Origin: Molanna angustata
Lineage: Eukaryota; Arthropoda; Insecta; Trichoptera; Molannidae
Length of the DNA stretch: 64,000 nt
NCBI GenBank assembly: GCA_963576475.1
Contig: OY754970.1
Span: forward strand, 27,019,091 to 27,083,090
Reading direction: 5' to 3'
The translations under genes and the position numbers were made by a program. Shown in pieces: positions 1-11,409 of the stretch (within the stretch, counting starts at the first letter, position 1; every line of letters starts with the position of its first letter). The notes beneath the pieces are model-generated. The model made no database searches and had not been told where the DNA came from. It saw only the letters and a list, made by a program, of their open reading frames with translations.

Positions 1-1270
1 ACACTCGGGCTTTGTAGGGGATTCTACCAAATATATAAATATGTATGTATACCTAACTTATAACATAAAAAATCCAAATCTATAAATATTTATATATACC
101 TAAATCGCAATACAATATTAGGTTATGAGAGATTTTATTGTCTGTCTGAAGTTTGAAAAACCAGATGTATTATTGAACTTACATATATCTTCCATTCAGC
201 TCATTATACCATTTCACACCTTGGTAAGTGTAGTATAGTTGGGCGGTAGTAGTCCTTTATAAAGGTAGTTTTATATCACCCATCCTTCTTGGATGACGGC
301 TAATGTTGGAGTTAGGATACAATTTGGACACTAAATAATCCTTGAAAATCTGACAAATTGAGACTCTTCTACAAAGAGCGAATAAATTAGGGACAGAGAA
401 TTCTTGGTATAGTTGATTAGTCGGATAGTCGAACGGTTTTTTAAGAATTTTAATAATTGAGTTTTGAATTGTCTGGAGAGGCTTTATTCAATAGAAACCA
501 ACAGTTTATTTATTTTTACACAAAATAGATATAAATATAAGATTATAATAAACATGGAATATATTATAAGCAGATTATAAACACAATCACTTACACAGGA
601 AAAACGTAAGCTTGGAGATGGACTAGGTGTTTGAGGAATGGATGAAGTGGGGAGATGGTTTTTTTGACATCAAAATGCTCCGTTAAAAATAAAACTATCG
701 AGCATTTATTGATATTCCTTCATTTATGAAAAAATGAAGGAATATCATCAGGACCACCTCCCATATTTGGATCTAATTTGTTTAAGAAACGATGTGTTGT
801 TGCAAAATCAATAATAATATCTGACATATTATTTAAATTTGTGCTATAAGGATTGTCAATTGATTACTGAAAACTGATTGAAAGTAGGAAGAAAAAATAT
901 TTCAAATCACAGTTCTAGGAACATTCCTTTTTCCTTTCCTTTTTTCATTCCCTTCACAGTTTCTTTTTTGCATTTAATACACGAAAAAACATTATTTACT
1001 ATATAGCTTGAGGATTTTTTCTGTATAGGTACACAATGAAGTCTTTATAAAAGCTCTTTGAAATCCCTCTTTGCCTACTTCTTCTCCTTTTTCAATTATG
1101 ATAAGACATACAACTGTTCGACTGAGCGAAACTATAAAGGCAAAAAATACGTCATAATACATGAAGTAAAAAATCTTACAAATAATATACATGAAGTAAA
1201 AATACGTACGCAGATACATACCATTAATATCATAAATAATTGTTTCTAGGTTCGTGGAGGAATCATAGAA
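1..1270. other. AT-rich stretch, no gene recognised
   Basis: I see no coding region or known element here. The only clear structure is a hairpin at 710-747, with 16 bp perfect arms and a 6 nt loop. A short direct duplication near 1157-1205 repeats a 'catgaagtaaaaat' word. Open frames in this stretch are short and look like chance products of base composition. Confidence 0.6.
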
Positions 1271-1274
1271 AATC

Positions 1275-1325
1275 AGGTGAACGAAATTGGTCGTGACAGG
1301 ATACGAACTCGCGATCCCTGGATTA
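1275..1325 (-). repeat. SINE-B fragment (tRNA-like head)
   Basis: The minus strand holds a degraded tRNA-like segment with a box-B-like GAGTTCGTATCC followed by a conserved stretch reading towards TTTCGTTCACCT. The same order of words occurs at 50945-51030, where the tRNA-like part is fuller. I read it as an old 5' piece of a tRNA-derived SINE. It is too short and mutated to be a tRNA gene. Confidence 0.5.
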
Positions 1326-1424
1326 AAAATTATATAAACATCATTGAAAATTTGATTGCATATTGCAAACAAACACAAATGAAATCAAAGCATAATTAAC
1401 TTCTTGTTGATATCACTGTTGACA

Positions 1425-1616
1425 TGACTGCTGATCCAAAGGTCCCGGGTTCGATTCCCGGTGGAGACGCAGTTTTCAATTGTGTTTTCAGTCTGGACCT
1501 GTGAGACGATAAATATCGTAAGTCTCCAGAATGTGGACACTTGTTATCGGGTGCGTGTTAAATGAATATTTGACATTGTACCTGTTAGTTGCCCGAGAAG
1601 CAACATTAAATAAATA
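1425..1616 (+). repeat. SINE-A copy 1 (tRNA-derived)
   Basis: The segment starts inside a tRNA-like head, with box B GGTTCGATTC followed by CCGGTGGAGAC. It continues into a body shared with four other loci (words such as CAGTCTGGACCTGTGAGACG and TCTCCAGAATGTGG) and ends in GCCCGAGAAGCAACATTAAATAAATA. The box A half, seen in the copy at 13336, is missing or unrecognisable. Pol III promoter boxes plus a unique body and an A-rich tail mark it as a SINE. Confidence 0.8.
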
Positions 1617-1844
1617 GATATCATTGAATAATACAAACTAAGAGCTGATAAGTTTTATATCCACAAGGCTTGATTTTTTATGAGATTTCTTATGCAAAAC
1701 ACTTTTTCTTCTTCGTTTTAACACGTTCACGTTCTGAATAATTTATTGTCGCTTGGTGTAACTTTTGAGCATACTCTGGTAAGAAATAAATAAAATTCTT
1801 CATAAAACGTTATAGTCTCTTTGGTATGTTTTTGAATATTATCA

Positions 1845-2092
1845 TGTATGAGTAAATACGCAAATTAATATCATATAGCGTCAACAGCCCAGAAGGAATT
1901 TAGGGTAAGAAAAAAAGATTGACCTCTATAGGTACTATCCTATCCTACATGTTTTATATAGAAATCAATATATCGTAAAATGTTTATAAATTTGTGGTTA
2001 AGTGTTTATAGTTTGGTACTTATTCTTCAATTATGCATAATATCGCCATTGACAGATGGATCTCATGTGTTAGGTACATGCAACTAGTTTAG
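1845..2092 (+). repeat. Family D repeat, terminal part
   Basis: This is the distal end of a dispersed repeat found at least eight times in the window. Shared words include 'gattgacctctata', 'acatgttttatata', 'gtttataaatttgtg', 'attcttcaatta' and a terminal 'tacatgcaactag'. The same end is seen at 15000-15133 and, inverted, at 42767 and 47580. No coding capacity is visible. Confidence 0.7.
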
Positions 2093-2299
2093 GTAAAAAT
2101 TAAATGACGAATAGCACAATATATATTATGTACGTCACAGCGCGCGGCGTAATGTATGCACGATAGCGTATTGATGTTTATATTTGTGAATAATCAGATC
2201 AAGCGAATAAATTTACTCAGTAGGTATCAAACTATTGAGTGACATGTGTAGTGTATACTGCCTTACAAATTATATGAAACGATATGAAAAAAAAAATAT

Positions 2300-2480
2300 G
2301 TTAAAATTAACCGAACTATAGTGACTACAAAACAATTCGTTTTGTGCTACTAAATATTATGTGCGCTTATCCAAACAGTACAGTCATAAATGGATTAACT
2401 TTTATAAGGTAGGTACTAATTACAAAGGTTCGGCTAAAAACGCAGGTGGCCAGTTCGGTAATGACAATTTTATTTCAGTG
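2300..2480. repeat. Dispersed repeat also present at 15835-16110
   Basis: It begins near ACCGAACTATAGTGACTAC and ends near GCAGGTGGCCAGTTCGGT, so the outermost bases (ACCGAACT / AGTTCGGT) are inverted. The second copy has the same order of words with an internal duplication. The short inverted ends suggest a small non-autonomous DNA element, but no target duplication could be fixed. In both places it lies downstream of a family D end. Confidence 0.5.
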
Positions 2481-2725
2481 ATATCGTCAGTAAATTCAAT
2501 TTTTTTGATGACAACTATATAAATAGTCGTGGCTACCGCGATTTTATCACATCTGTGACTGCATTTAGCAGTGTACTCATGCGTGTGAACCAGTACATTT
2601 AGATCTGCAGGAAAATCTGATGAATGTATGTAAATTAAAGGCACCTATAACATACTACGCCAAAGGGACACAGTAAACTTATTTTTATAGGCCGGTAGAT
2701 TCTGGTTTGAATGGCTTTTTTTCCT

Positions 2726-2774
2726 GCTTTTACATTGCTTCTATGGTTGAAGACCATAGAAGCAATGTAAAAGC
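2726..2774. repeat. Perfect 22 bp hairpin
   Basis: The arms at 2726-2747 and 2753-2774 are exact reverse complements (GCTTTTACATTGCTTCTATGGT) around a 5 nt loop. It does not have the GC stem plus T-run form of a terminator, and this is eukaryotic DNA. It may be the remnant of a short MITE or a structured transcript. Confidence 0.7.
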
Positions 2775-2789
2775 GTAGTTAATTTAAAT

Positions 2790-4930
2790 TAAGGACGATG
2801 GTCACAATTTAATTTAATTTAATTTATTAATTTATTTGGATTAGTAAACAGTCATGTTAACACTTACAATACACAAACGATTTACAGAAATGAGACCAAT
2901 TACATACCAATCCCAGAAAGTACAGAATAATGACAGTTACAAAAAATTTAATAAAAAAAAAAGCATTTCATATATTGTAATAAGTATAAGAAGAATGTGC
3001 ATGGTTATAGGATGGGTTGTAAGGAGTGAAGTAAACATATTTATTAATATTTATTCAACTATCGTTGTAGGCGAATGCAACCTTTTATATAGTTCAATTT
3101 TGTATCGCAGTTGGCTACTATCAAACATGTCCAGGCCTGCAAAGTTATTGTTGTAACTATTGCAAGCCCGCACAATGAATGCGTTCTGCCCTGTAGTGGT
3201 ACGCACTCGGTCTGTGTAGAATAGGGTGTTACGTCTGCCACTTCGCATCGGGACATGAAATGGAAAAAATGACGCAATATTAAAAAAAAAACGGCGTTAG
3301 TATTGATGACAGCGGTGAATATATTGTACTGAAAAGTGGCGGAGCTTGCGGAAGTACCTCGGACACCAATAGAAGCCTTGCTCGCCATTGGTCGACCCGG
3401 CGAAACATATAGAGGTTCCATAATTAATCGAAATTCGGTGCAATATTAACTTTATTTAAGATGAAATGGCGTGAACTGGGCGGAGTAATTATTCAAATAA
3501 AATAAAATTATTATTGATGTCAATAGTTTAAAAATAGTAGGTATCATAAAAATTTGACAAGCTGTTCTTTAGTTGCCTTTAGGTATCTAAATATCTACTG
3601 TAAAAAAGCGGTAGATGAAAGTGTGTGATGTCACTATTGAAATTAACAGTAAATCACACCCCCAAAATATTTAACTAGTGTGAAAATTTATTGACGCCAC
3701 TTAGGTTAGTACTGTTAAAATATTTTTGCTCCCAACCGATCGTAAAAAGGACTATTTCCAATGGTTCCCAACATTGAAAAAAAATAAATAAAATGGATAA
3801 GATTTGAATAGTTGTTTCGAATTGCTCTCGAAATTAAAATTTGAATCCAATTTCAATCTACGCTAAAATGTGTACGTACATTGTACATTTAAAATACTAT
3901 TTCTATTAAAACCTATCTACCTAACGCCTTTACTTTTAAAAGGTAGGTTCTTAGCTTAATTCGAAATTGGGATTTGATTTAAGTACCTATTTCATGAGAG
4001 TAAGGGTCAGGGAAGCTTTCTACAATTTTTTATCAATTTCAGAGAGACCTGATATGACAAGTCAAGAAAAAGAATTTCTTTTATGATCATTTTATAAAAT
4101 GAATAGATAAATACCAAACTATAAAAAATATTTCAAAAATCATAAATGTCATAATTGATAGATAAATCTCCAAATATTATTGATATTTTTAAAATAAATT
4201 AAACACTTGTTTTTTCTTTCTACATTTATTTTATTCCTCTCCAGGACGACCGTTTCGCCTGGTGTACATGGTGTGTTTTTTTTCTTATATACTATTACAT
4301 TAGATAAAATTTAGACAAAGCAAAAAAGGAGGAGAGAGGGTGGGTGGTTGTTACAGATAAGATATTATATCCAGTCCTGATCTTTCATTCTTACCTGAAC
4401 ATTGATATTTTCATTATTTATTCAAATGTCGTTTTCATCAAGTCTCTCCACAGATTTACAATATCTGGTTTGAAGAAACTGGTGAAATAGGATTTTGCAA
4501 TTCGCTGGCCAATAAATTACGTTTTTTTTTCACAAAGACAAGAGGTTGCGAATATTTTAAATTTACCGTATATTTAAATTAATGAAGGCGTTTGTTCTCA
4601 TAATTGCGTCATTGTATTAATGATCTCTGGAATATTTTTCCGAGAAAACAACTATCGAAGATAATTTTATGACTGACTGGTAGAATCTGCCTTCGGGACA
4701 AGTGATAAGATAATCCCCCATGTTGTGTTTTACGACATAAGTTTTATTGTGTTTGGTATTGTTTATTTTAAATAAGTAATAACCTAATTGCAATAATAGG
4801 ATTTCAAGATAATTTTAATTATGAAAGTATTTTGGATATTTGAGGATTTTTTTATTCAAGCAATTAATGATTCAGGCAAGCATTTGAAATATTTAAAATA
4901 TTTTTAAAATTGAATTTAATTTTTTATATT
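2790..4930. other. No gene; one end fragment of the 35.8 kb-type element
   Basis: The sequence is mostly AT-rich and unassigned. At 4225-4266 a stretch reading 'ttattttattcctct' then 'aggacgaccgtttcgcctgg' matches, in reverse, the right edge of the inverted-terminus element at 35817-36900. A few overlapping frames of 60-120 codons at 2854-3421 lie on opposite strands and resemble no protein I know, so I treat them as chance. Confidence 0.5.
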
Positions 4931-5120
4931 ACTTCTCGGGCAAATAATAGGTAGGTACTATGCCAAATGTCAATTTAACATGCACCCAAAAACAAGTTGC
5001 CACATTCTGAAGACTTACGATATTAATCGTCTCACAGATCCAAATATGAAATACATTTAAAAACTGTGTCTCAACCGGGAATTGAACCAATATTGAACAT
5101 TGAACCAACAGCCATGAAAT
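4931..5120 (-). repeat. SINE-A copy 2, diverged
   Basis: On the minus strand the family body is readable: TTGCCCGAGAAGTAA end, CTGAGACACAGTTTTTAAATG and a mutated box B in GGTTCAATTCCCGG. A remnant of the box A side (CATGGCTGTTGGTTCA) sits at the 5' end near 5120. Mutations in box B and several indels show that it is an old copy. Confidence 0.7.
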
Positions 5121-5604
5121 GAATTATTTAATTAGACAAAACAATGTGATACAAATAATTGTCGGAGTCACACCGCCCCGCGTGTTTTTATTTTATAATA
5201 ATAATAATAATAAATAATACCATACCGTTAGCAGAACAGATAAAATCACAATTGAAACAAGAAAAAGTAACAATAGTCCCAATAATATTATCGTCTATGG
5301 TCATCATACCAAAACCACTTTAAACAACTACAGGTAGGTACCACATTAAACAACTACACAACCACATAGCCTTACAACTTGAGAACGCTCCGTTGTGAAG
5401 GAAATTTCCGGATCATAATAAATTTTTGCAATAATTATAATAATTTTTAATAGTATTATTATTATTCTATTTTTTTCTCTTTTCTTTTTTTTCGTATCCT
5501 CACATTGTATTTCTTTTTTTTTCCTTTTCCGTCACTAAATACCAATAAATATAAATAGTGTTGTACAAATTCAACTTTTACGTTGATGTTAATTTAGACT
5601 TTGC

Positions 5605-5660
5605 TCGGGTTGGTTGGAAGAATTATCCTTATGCACCCGCCTGTGTGCACTTGTACAAAA
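5605..5660 (+). repeat. SINE-C/LINE-type 3' tail
   Basis: The sequence GGTTGGTTGGAAGAATTATC, then ATGCACCCGCC, is a version of the tail that ends SINE-C (TTGGAAGAAATGCCATATGG, then CAATAAACTCGCC) at 32.2, 34.6 and 50.0 kb. No tRNA-like head precedes it here, so this is a tail alone. It runs directly into the TAAA array, as expected of an A-rich retroelement end that then expanded. Confidence 0.5.
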
Positions 5661-5661
5661 G

Positions 5662-5703
5662 AAAATAAATAAATAAATAAACAAATAAATAAATTAATAA
5701 ATA

Positions 5704-5799
<96 letters not shown>

Positions 5800-5807
5800 A
5801 TGAATAA

Positions 5808-5838
<31 letters not shown>

Positions 5839-6041
5839 GTAAATAAATAAATAAATATATAAATAAATAAATAAATACATAAACAAATAAATAAATAAAT
5901 AAATTAATAAGTGAAAAAATAAATAAATACATAAACAAATAAATAAATCAATAAATAAATAAATAAGTAAATTAATAAATAAATATATAAATAAATAAAT
6001 AAATACATATCAAATAAATAAATATATAAAAAACAAATACA

Positions 6042-6120
<79 letters not shown>

Positions 6121-6205
6121 ATATATAAAAACGTAAATGTACAATATATAAGTATATAAATATAAAAATATATAAATAGGTATGTATATAAATATATAAA
6201 TAAAT
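5662..6205. repeat. (TAAA)n tetranucleotide array
   Basis: About 540 bp consists of TAAA/AAAT units with scattered single-base variants (TACA, TATA, AACA, TGAA). The minus strand is therefore open as an artefactual Leu-Phe-Ile-Tyr repeat protein. Pure blocks near 5706-5800 and 6042-6120 flank more degenerate ones. It begins immediately after a retroelement-type tail, which suggests growth from an A-rich 3' end. Confidence 0.9.
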
Positions 6206-7125
6206 AAATATTGCCCTTTAAAGGTTCAATTCATTTTGAAATTTTAATGACCATATTTCATCATTCCATTAATCTTAAGGTTTGTCTGGGTTCTAAATTC
6301 GAAAGTCTAGATTCTAGATAGTTAATTTCAAAATTATACTGCTCCGAAATTGATAAAATGAATTTTATTAATTTTCATGAATTATGAATTTACACCCAAC
6401 ACAATATTATATTTAATTTTTAGCGAACTTCGTTGTTGGTTTTACAAAATGTATTTTGCAAAAGTTGAAATATTACAGAACGTATTTAATTGTTAATTTA
6501 TAATATTTATATTGTAGGTAGGTATTATGAAAGCAGGCAGCTTCGTTTTGTATTGAAAGCAGCTTGTTAATAAATTACTCTTCATTGTGGTGAAATGTTT
6601 CGTTTGCAAAGTTTCGATGAAAACATTCCCTTTAACGAACAAACGATTCAGGAAACTTCATTGAAATTTCAACAAACATCCAAGCGTTTATTTTTTTTAC
6701 GTTTTTGCAATTCATTTACCCGGCAATCTGGCAGGTTGATTGTACTGTATTGTAAACACTTTCTTGCAACCCGAGCAAACGGCGATGGCGGGCCCATTGC
6801 TGAATGGCAAATCCTTATTTCAACAGTCTGGGAGATCCTACATAGCGGGAATCGACAATGCTTTAAAAAAATGTTTCGAATCCACGACAGATCCTGTCAA
6901 ATGGCATGAAAATGGATTTAATTTATTGTCATCCGACGTAACTAGGACAAGAGTTATTAGGAATTGATCAAATCTACATACAGGTATCCCCTGTTTATCA
7001 CGACACTGGCGAGCGCGGATTTGTTATAACGCGGTATTTTTTTTCAACAATTGTTCGGCTTCGACATATTCCAGGAATCATTATAATAAGAAGTGGTTGC
7101 ATTTTCGAGCTATATTTTTTTTTAT

Positions 7126-7262
7126 TCACATAGGGTCGTACTACAGGAGTTATTTGAGAAAAATATAAGATAAACTTGAGGTTTTGTAAGCAGTATTTTC
7201 GCAGTACGGGACCTTACCTTTTTCTTACATTTTTCTCAAATAACTCCCGTAATACGACATAT
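7126..7262. repeat. Internal inverted repeat in the Tigger-like element
   Basis: Starting near 7134, 'gtcgtactacaggagttatt' continues as 'tgagaaaaat'. It pairs with 'ttttctcaaataactcccgt' and 'aatacgac' ending at about 7259, with a few mismatches. A 60-70 nt loop separates the arms. It may be a nested foldback element or an internal structure of the host element. Confidence 0.6.
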
Positions 7263-7694
7263 ATGTGTCAATTCATAATCGTGAGTGATAAAAAATGTAA
7301 TGGTCTTACTACATTTTGCGAATCGCGCGCAAAAGCTGCGACGGGGCGCGAATGCTTAGAGTGGAGTTTTTTCGCGTTATTTTCGCCATTTGTTATCCTT
7401 TGTTGTCCTTTTTTTGGTTTTCTATTTTTTTTTAACAGCGCCTCGAAATCCGGACAAGTTCTAAGCGGCCATAACGATATATTTTTCCGGTGCATAGTAG
7501 GTACGTTTGACGTCTCGGAATCTGTCTCGGAATTTTCTTCACAATCAGTACTTGCAGTTGGTAGAAGAAAAGGACAAAAATTTCGAGAAAATGAATCTTG
7601 TAAAATGAGGTTGTTTCGTATTATTTGACAGTTTGACTAATTTTTTTTTTTTTTTAACTTTTCTACGGACAATTCTTGGTAGAACTCCATTTCA

Positions 7695-7782
7695 AATAAT
7701 AAATAAATTTGGAATGGTAAAATAAAACCAAAAGAACTGAAAACTTTGGTTTTATTTTACCATTCCAAATTTATTTATTATT
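7695..7782. repeat. 88 bp hairpin nested in the Tigger-like element
   Basis: Two ~37 bp arms (AATAATAAATAAATTTGGAA...) are near-perfect reverse complements around a short loop. On both sides lies 'gtttgactaattttt' (about 7631 and 7787), so the hairpin region is bracketed by a direct repeat. This suggests a small foldback insertion. Confidence 0.7.
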
Positions 7783-8047
7783 AGAGTTTGACTAATTTTA
7801 ATTACTAAACCTAGAAAAGTCAAAAAGTTTATTTAAATTCATTTTAGCAACGAGGACAAATGAATTTTAGTGTAACATATGACATAAATATATTATGAAT
7901 ATTTAATATATAAGGTATTTTTTAGTGTTATTTATCTCCCGTTTATCGCGGAATTTCGCTAATCGCGGCTTTGTCCAAAATGTATCCCCCGCGGTGAACG
8001 GGGGGTTACCTGTATTATATTCAAAACGATATCTTAGTGCCAAACTT

Positions 8048-8520
8048 GACGTATGTAAGTGAAACCTGGACATGGCAGAAATCGGACGAAAGCACAATAA
8101 ATGCAGTTGAAATGAGATCGCTAAGAAGAATCTGTACTAGAACGATGTATAACAGGGTAAGACATTAGGACATAAGGAATTAATGTTAAATGAAGAAAGA
8201 TGTCATTGATAGAATGAAAGTGAACATATTGAGATACTTTGGCCACATGGGGAGAATGAATAAGGAACGTCTGACGAAGAAAATATACATTGCGGACAGG
8301 AATGAAAGAAAGGGATGTGAACGGTATTTTCTTCTTCTTCTTCTGCACATAGTTTTTAAATGAATACCATTGGGTATGAAAAGGAAAATAGAGCGGCCTC
8401 AGAAAGGTGGGTACCGTCGCTAGTAGTGGGTGGGTACGAAAATCTCAAAGAAGAGATGGGTGGACACAACTAGAAGAGACCTACATCCATAAGTGAAGAG
8501 ATGGCTGAAAGAAGAAGAAG
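8048..8520 (+). pseudogene. RTE-like LINE ORF2, C-terminal remnant
   Basis: Translating near 8048 gives T-Y-V-S-E-T-W-T-W, then EMRSLRRICTRTMYNRVRH. After frameshifts and stops come LRYFGHMGRMNKERLTKKIY and, further on, a GRPQKGG-like basic stretch. This is the C-terminal tail (SETW, RRI, GHxxRM, GRPxxRW) of insect RTE-type endonuclease-reverse transcriptases. Stops after RH and several indels make it a dead fragment. A (TTC)n tract at 8333-8342 looks like a separate minus-strand retroelement tail inserted inside it. The segment ends in GAAGAAGAAGA, a usual 3' simple repeat for this clade. Confidence 0.75.
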
Positions 8521-8614
8521 ACATTCCTCGAATTTCGTTAAACCTATTTGAACATGAAGGTGTTGTTTGTTTTTTTTTCTTGAATATTATATTAAGCCAT
8601 TAAACTAATAAATA

Positions 8615-9323
8615 GAGACCTGGGGGGCAAGTCTGGTCCGACCGGCGAAATCAAAACTCTAGTGATTACCCATATCATGGATTTAATTAATATATGGAGT
8701 TCTATAATATCTTTAGATGTCATATAACTCCATATGATAATTATATCCATGATATGGGTAATCACTAGGGTTTTGATTTCGCCGATCGGACCAGACTTGC
8801 CCCCCAGAAGTATTCGCATTATATTTTTGGAAAAGGGGTGTTATTTAAACAATATTTTCTATTCAAATCACATTTATTTATATGACAAAAATCAATTTTT
8901 GATTCATAATTAAGAATCGTCATTGTAGCCAAGATGTTTGTTTAAGGTTTGTTCTTCTGTCTGCCAAAACACTATTATATGAGGATAGAAATCTATATGT
9001 AACGACATTAGCGAAAGGCATCCAAATGATATAGCTTATTTTGTCATCAAATTCTTAGTCATATTGTCTTATTTTAATTAAATTATATTTAAAGCTTTGT
9101 AGATTTCACCCGCAGAAATTTGAGCTGCAATAATTTTTTTTTTAATTCTACCCTTTCGATGGATAATTGCTGTGTATTTTTTACAAAAATGTCCTAAAAG
9201 AGCCATTTTTTGATGTATTTTCGCGTTATTCGCGAAAAAGTGTAAAATTCTTGTTATTCTCGAAAAAGCGCAAATATCGCGAATAAAATCAGGTTTATCC
9301 CATTCGTGAATAATCGAGGTCTC
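8615..9323. mobile_element. TA-flanked inverted-terminus element, split by a MITE
   Basis: The right end, read inward, is GAGACCTCGATTATTCACGA. The left end reads GAGAC, then the 188 bp MITE at 8620-8807, then AAGTATTCGCATTATA. With the MITE removed the two ends match as inverted repeats, and TA lies outside each (8613-8614 and 9324-9325). The interior has CG-bearing words such as 'cgcgttattcgcgaaaaa' but no long frame. It is probably a non-autonomous Tc1/mariner-type element older than the MITE. Confidence 0.55.
8620..8807. mobile_element. MITE family M1, copy 1
   Basis: The terminus CTGGGGGGCAAGTCTGGTCC is matched by the reverse complement at the right end. Pairing continues through most of the 188 bp ('cggcgaaatcaaaac', 'cccatatcatgga', 'atatggagttctata') to a short loop. 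There is no coding sequence. A second copy lies at 32395-32601. It interrupts the left terminus of the surrounding element. Confidence 0.85.
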
Positions 9324-9329
9324 TACTAA

Positions 9330-9890
9330 TTAAGTATTCTTAGTTACATACTCTGTGATTTATATCTGCCTATAAAATACGTATGTATACAATAAAATTA
9401 CTATTGATATGTTTATTTTAGACCTATACTCGATTGTAATCATTTGTATAGTAAAAAATATTGTTATATTAATAACAAAGTTGTTAGGTAGGTACATTAA
9501 TCCATATCGGCTGAGTGTACATTAAAATGATTTATGGTTTATTTTACCAAATACACAAAATACATTCTTCCGTGCGAAGGTATAACGCAAATACACACCA
9601 TTTAAATTGCCTGTAGGGGTTAAAAGTTCAAGGGCGAAATCAGAAATTCAACAAAATGGGCTTTTACAGCATATAACCGTAAGGCGGAAAATGTTGTTTT
9701 AGATTGTTCAATTTTATTTTACAGTCACAGTAGAAAAAACAACTATATTATAACTACATAAAACCTCTATATATAGGGATGTTTGAACATATTGTACATA
9801 TTTGATTATATATTTTATCCTAAAGAATTATCTCATCAGACATAATACTATCCCCGATGATAATAATTAGTGGATTATTAGCGACACAGT
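9330..9890. other. No gene or repeat recognised
   Basis: AT-rich sequence with GTAGGTAC-type words. No frame, inverted repeat or shared segment was found. Confidence 0.5.
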
Positions 9891-9894
9891 GCCA

Positions 9895-10545
9895 TATTTT
9901 TTTTAAGGTAACCCACCATTTAAGGAGTGCGATTTGTGCCATTACACAACGAATATGTATATTCAAATAATGATTTCAATTTGTGATATGAGAATATCTT
10001 TTAAAGAATTATTTAATTTAAATTAAGGAATTTTGATATAATTGAGTAAACTTTAAATGAATTTAGGGAGAAGATGCGACATATAAACAGGCAGAAGGAC
10101 ACGCAGCTTGGAATAAAAGTCGAATTTATCGTGTATTGGACACTCCATGAAAACGTTATCCAAAGTTTCCACCTCTCCACAATCACACAAAGGACTGTCC
10201 CTTATATGTATTTTGTAAAGGTGGTTTGCGATCATGCAGTGACCATTTCTCATTCTACATATTTTTGAAACATCTCTTTTTGATATTTTTTTCCATCAAA
10301 CCAGGGTTTGGATGGGACTGTTATTTGTATATTTTTGTAAGCTGTCTCTTTCACACGGCTTGATATTTCCAATTCATTAGACTAGACCATTCGGCCAAGA
10401 GGCGCTTTTAAATAATTGAGGTGGTGAAATCTTGGAATGGAATCTCAAAATTAAGAGGTTCAGTGCCAATCGTTGTAGCTTCTTTTGCCAACCGGTCTAC
10501 AGTTTGATTCCCATTTATACCACGATGTGCAGATTCTATTTGGTT
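9895..10545 (-). pseudogene. LINE fragment: RNase H end, C-terminal CCHC-like region, 3' UTR
   Basis: On the minus strand, the segment from about 10540 encodes AHRGINGNQTVDRLAKEATT, the histidine-containing C-terminal motif of a retroelement RNase H. After stops it continues into the clean frame 10253-10053: MRNGHCMIANHLYKIHIRDS, then PLCDCGEVETLDNVFMECP. That cysteine/histidine pattern (H, C, C, H, C) typifies the extreme C-terminus of Jockey/I/R1-type LINEs with RNase H. The 3' UTR runs to about 9895 and matches the copy at 11410. Stops between the blocks make it non-functional. Confidence 0.8.
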
Positions 10546-10669
10546 TAATTGTTTATTATTATATCAACAACACACCACAAGCATTCACAGTAATACAAAT
10601 ACTTATAAGCATTCCTTTTTTCATATATTTAAAAATATTGTTGACTTACTAACTACCACCCATTACGCC

Positions 10670-10880
10670 ATGACCCTCACGGAGAAGGCAGAGAGAACCG
10701 AACGCCGGACTCCTCATTCATCGCCTCATCAATTTTTATGCATCGTCTCATACATGTTAGTCTAATGTTCAAGCTTTTTACATTCCCTCCTTCAGCATAT
10801 CGTTCATATGATCGTGCCATCTTTTTCTTGTAAGACCTACACCTCTTGATCCGTTCAGATTTGTATAAATTATTCTTCAG
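10670..10880 (-). pseudogene. Probable LINE C-terminal remnant
   Basis: On the minus strand a short frame reads N-L-N-G-S-R-G-V-G-L-T-R-K-R-W-H-D-H-M-N-D-M-L-K-E-G-M and then stops. The RKRWxDxxxDM pattern resembles the C-terminus of RTE/Jockey-like proteins. The call rests on one short motif. The following 300 bp (10900-11225) is unassigned. Confidence 0.4.
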
Positions 10881-11409
10881 GCGTGCTTTATTACTTACTT
10901 GACTTTTCGTATGGTTTATCAGATTTTAAAGCCACAGTTTCAGCACTGAAATCCAGTTCACCTTCTTTGGTTTCACCTCGTGTATGTCTTGGAGTTTACC
11001 ACTAAATTTCTTAAGCTGAAAGTGTTGCACCATGTGTTTCTAACTGCTCAGTTCCGCACTCACAGTCAGGATTAACCCTTTTCCGTACCTCCAGAGTAAG
11101 TAATTGCGACAGACCTGCTCTCCGTGGTATATTGTTTGTATATTTTGAGTATTTTCTGTGCCCATTTTTCTCTGAAGAAAAAGATAAAAGTTATTCATTC
11201 GTTCTTTGCAAGTAGTCAATCTATCTCAATGTGTTAACTTTCATTAACGATATATTTCTTTATCTTTCATTCTTTTCTTGTGCCCTTATTTCTTATTTGG
11301 TCATGCATATTCTTTGCGATCTAATTTCAATTGCATTTTTTCTGCCATCACACGACATCACACTTACTACAATGTATGTGTCTTCTGTTCTGGCTTCTTG
11401 GACTGTTTT

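Larger units (their letters stand above)
6981..8012. mobile_element. Tc1/mariner-type (Tigger/pogo-like) element, 1,032 bp
   Basis: The left end CAGGTATCCCCTGTTTATCA is matched on the right by the reverse complement of ACGGGGGGTTACCTG. Both ends are flanked by TA (6979-6980 and 8013-8014), the target duplication of the Tc1/mariner superfamily. Sub-terminal pieces repeat 'gtttatcgcggaattt' and 'gctaatcgcggcttt', as in elements with CG-rich ends. The longest internal frame (7176-7628, plus) has no DDE transposase features I can recognise, so the copy is probably non-autonomous. Confidence 0.7.

Noticed and set aside
992..1378. 128-codon minus-strand ORF
   Set aside because: It overlaps the SINE-B fragment, has no recognisable domain and is open mainly through composition.
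5594..5938. 114-codon Leu-Phe-Ile-Tyr ORF
   Set aside because: It is an artefact of the TAAA array. The period and composition are fully explained by the repeat.
7176..7628. 150-codon ORF in the Tigger-like element as a transposase
   Set aside because: It has no DDE/DDD motif or helix-turn-helix pattern and is too short. It is poly-Phe-rich from T runs.
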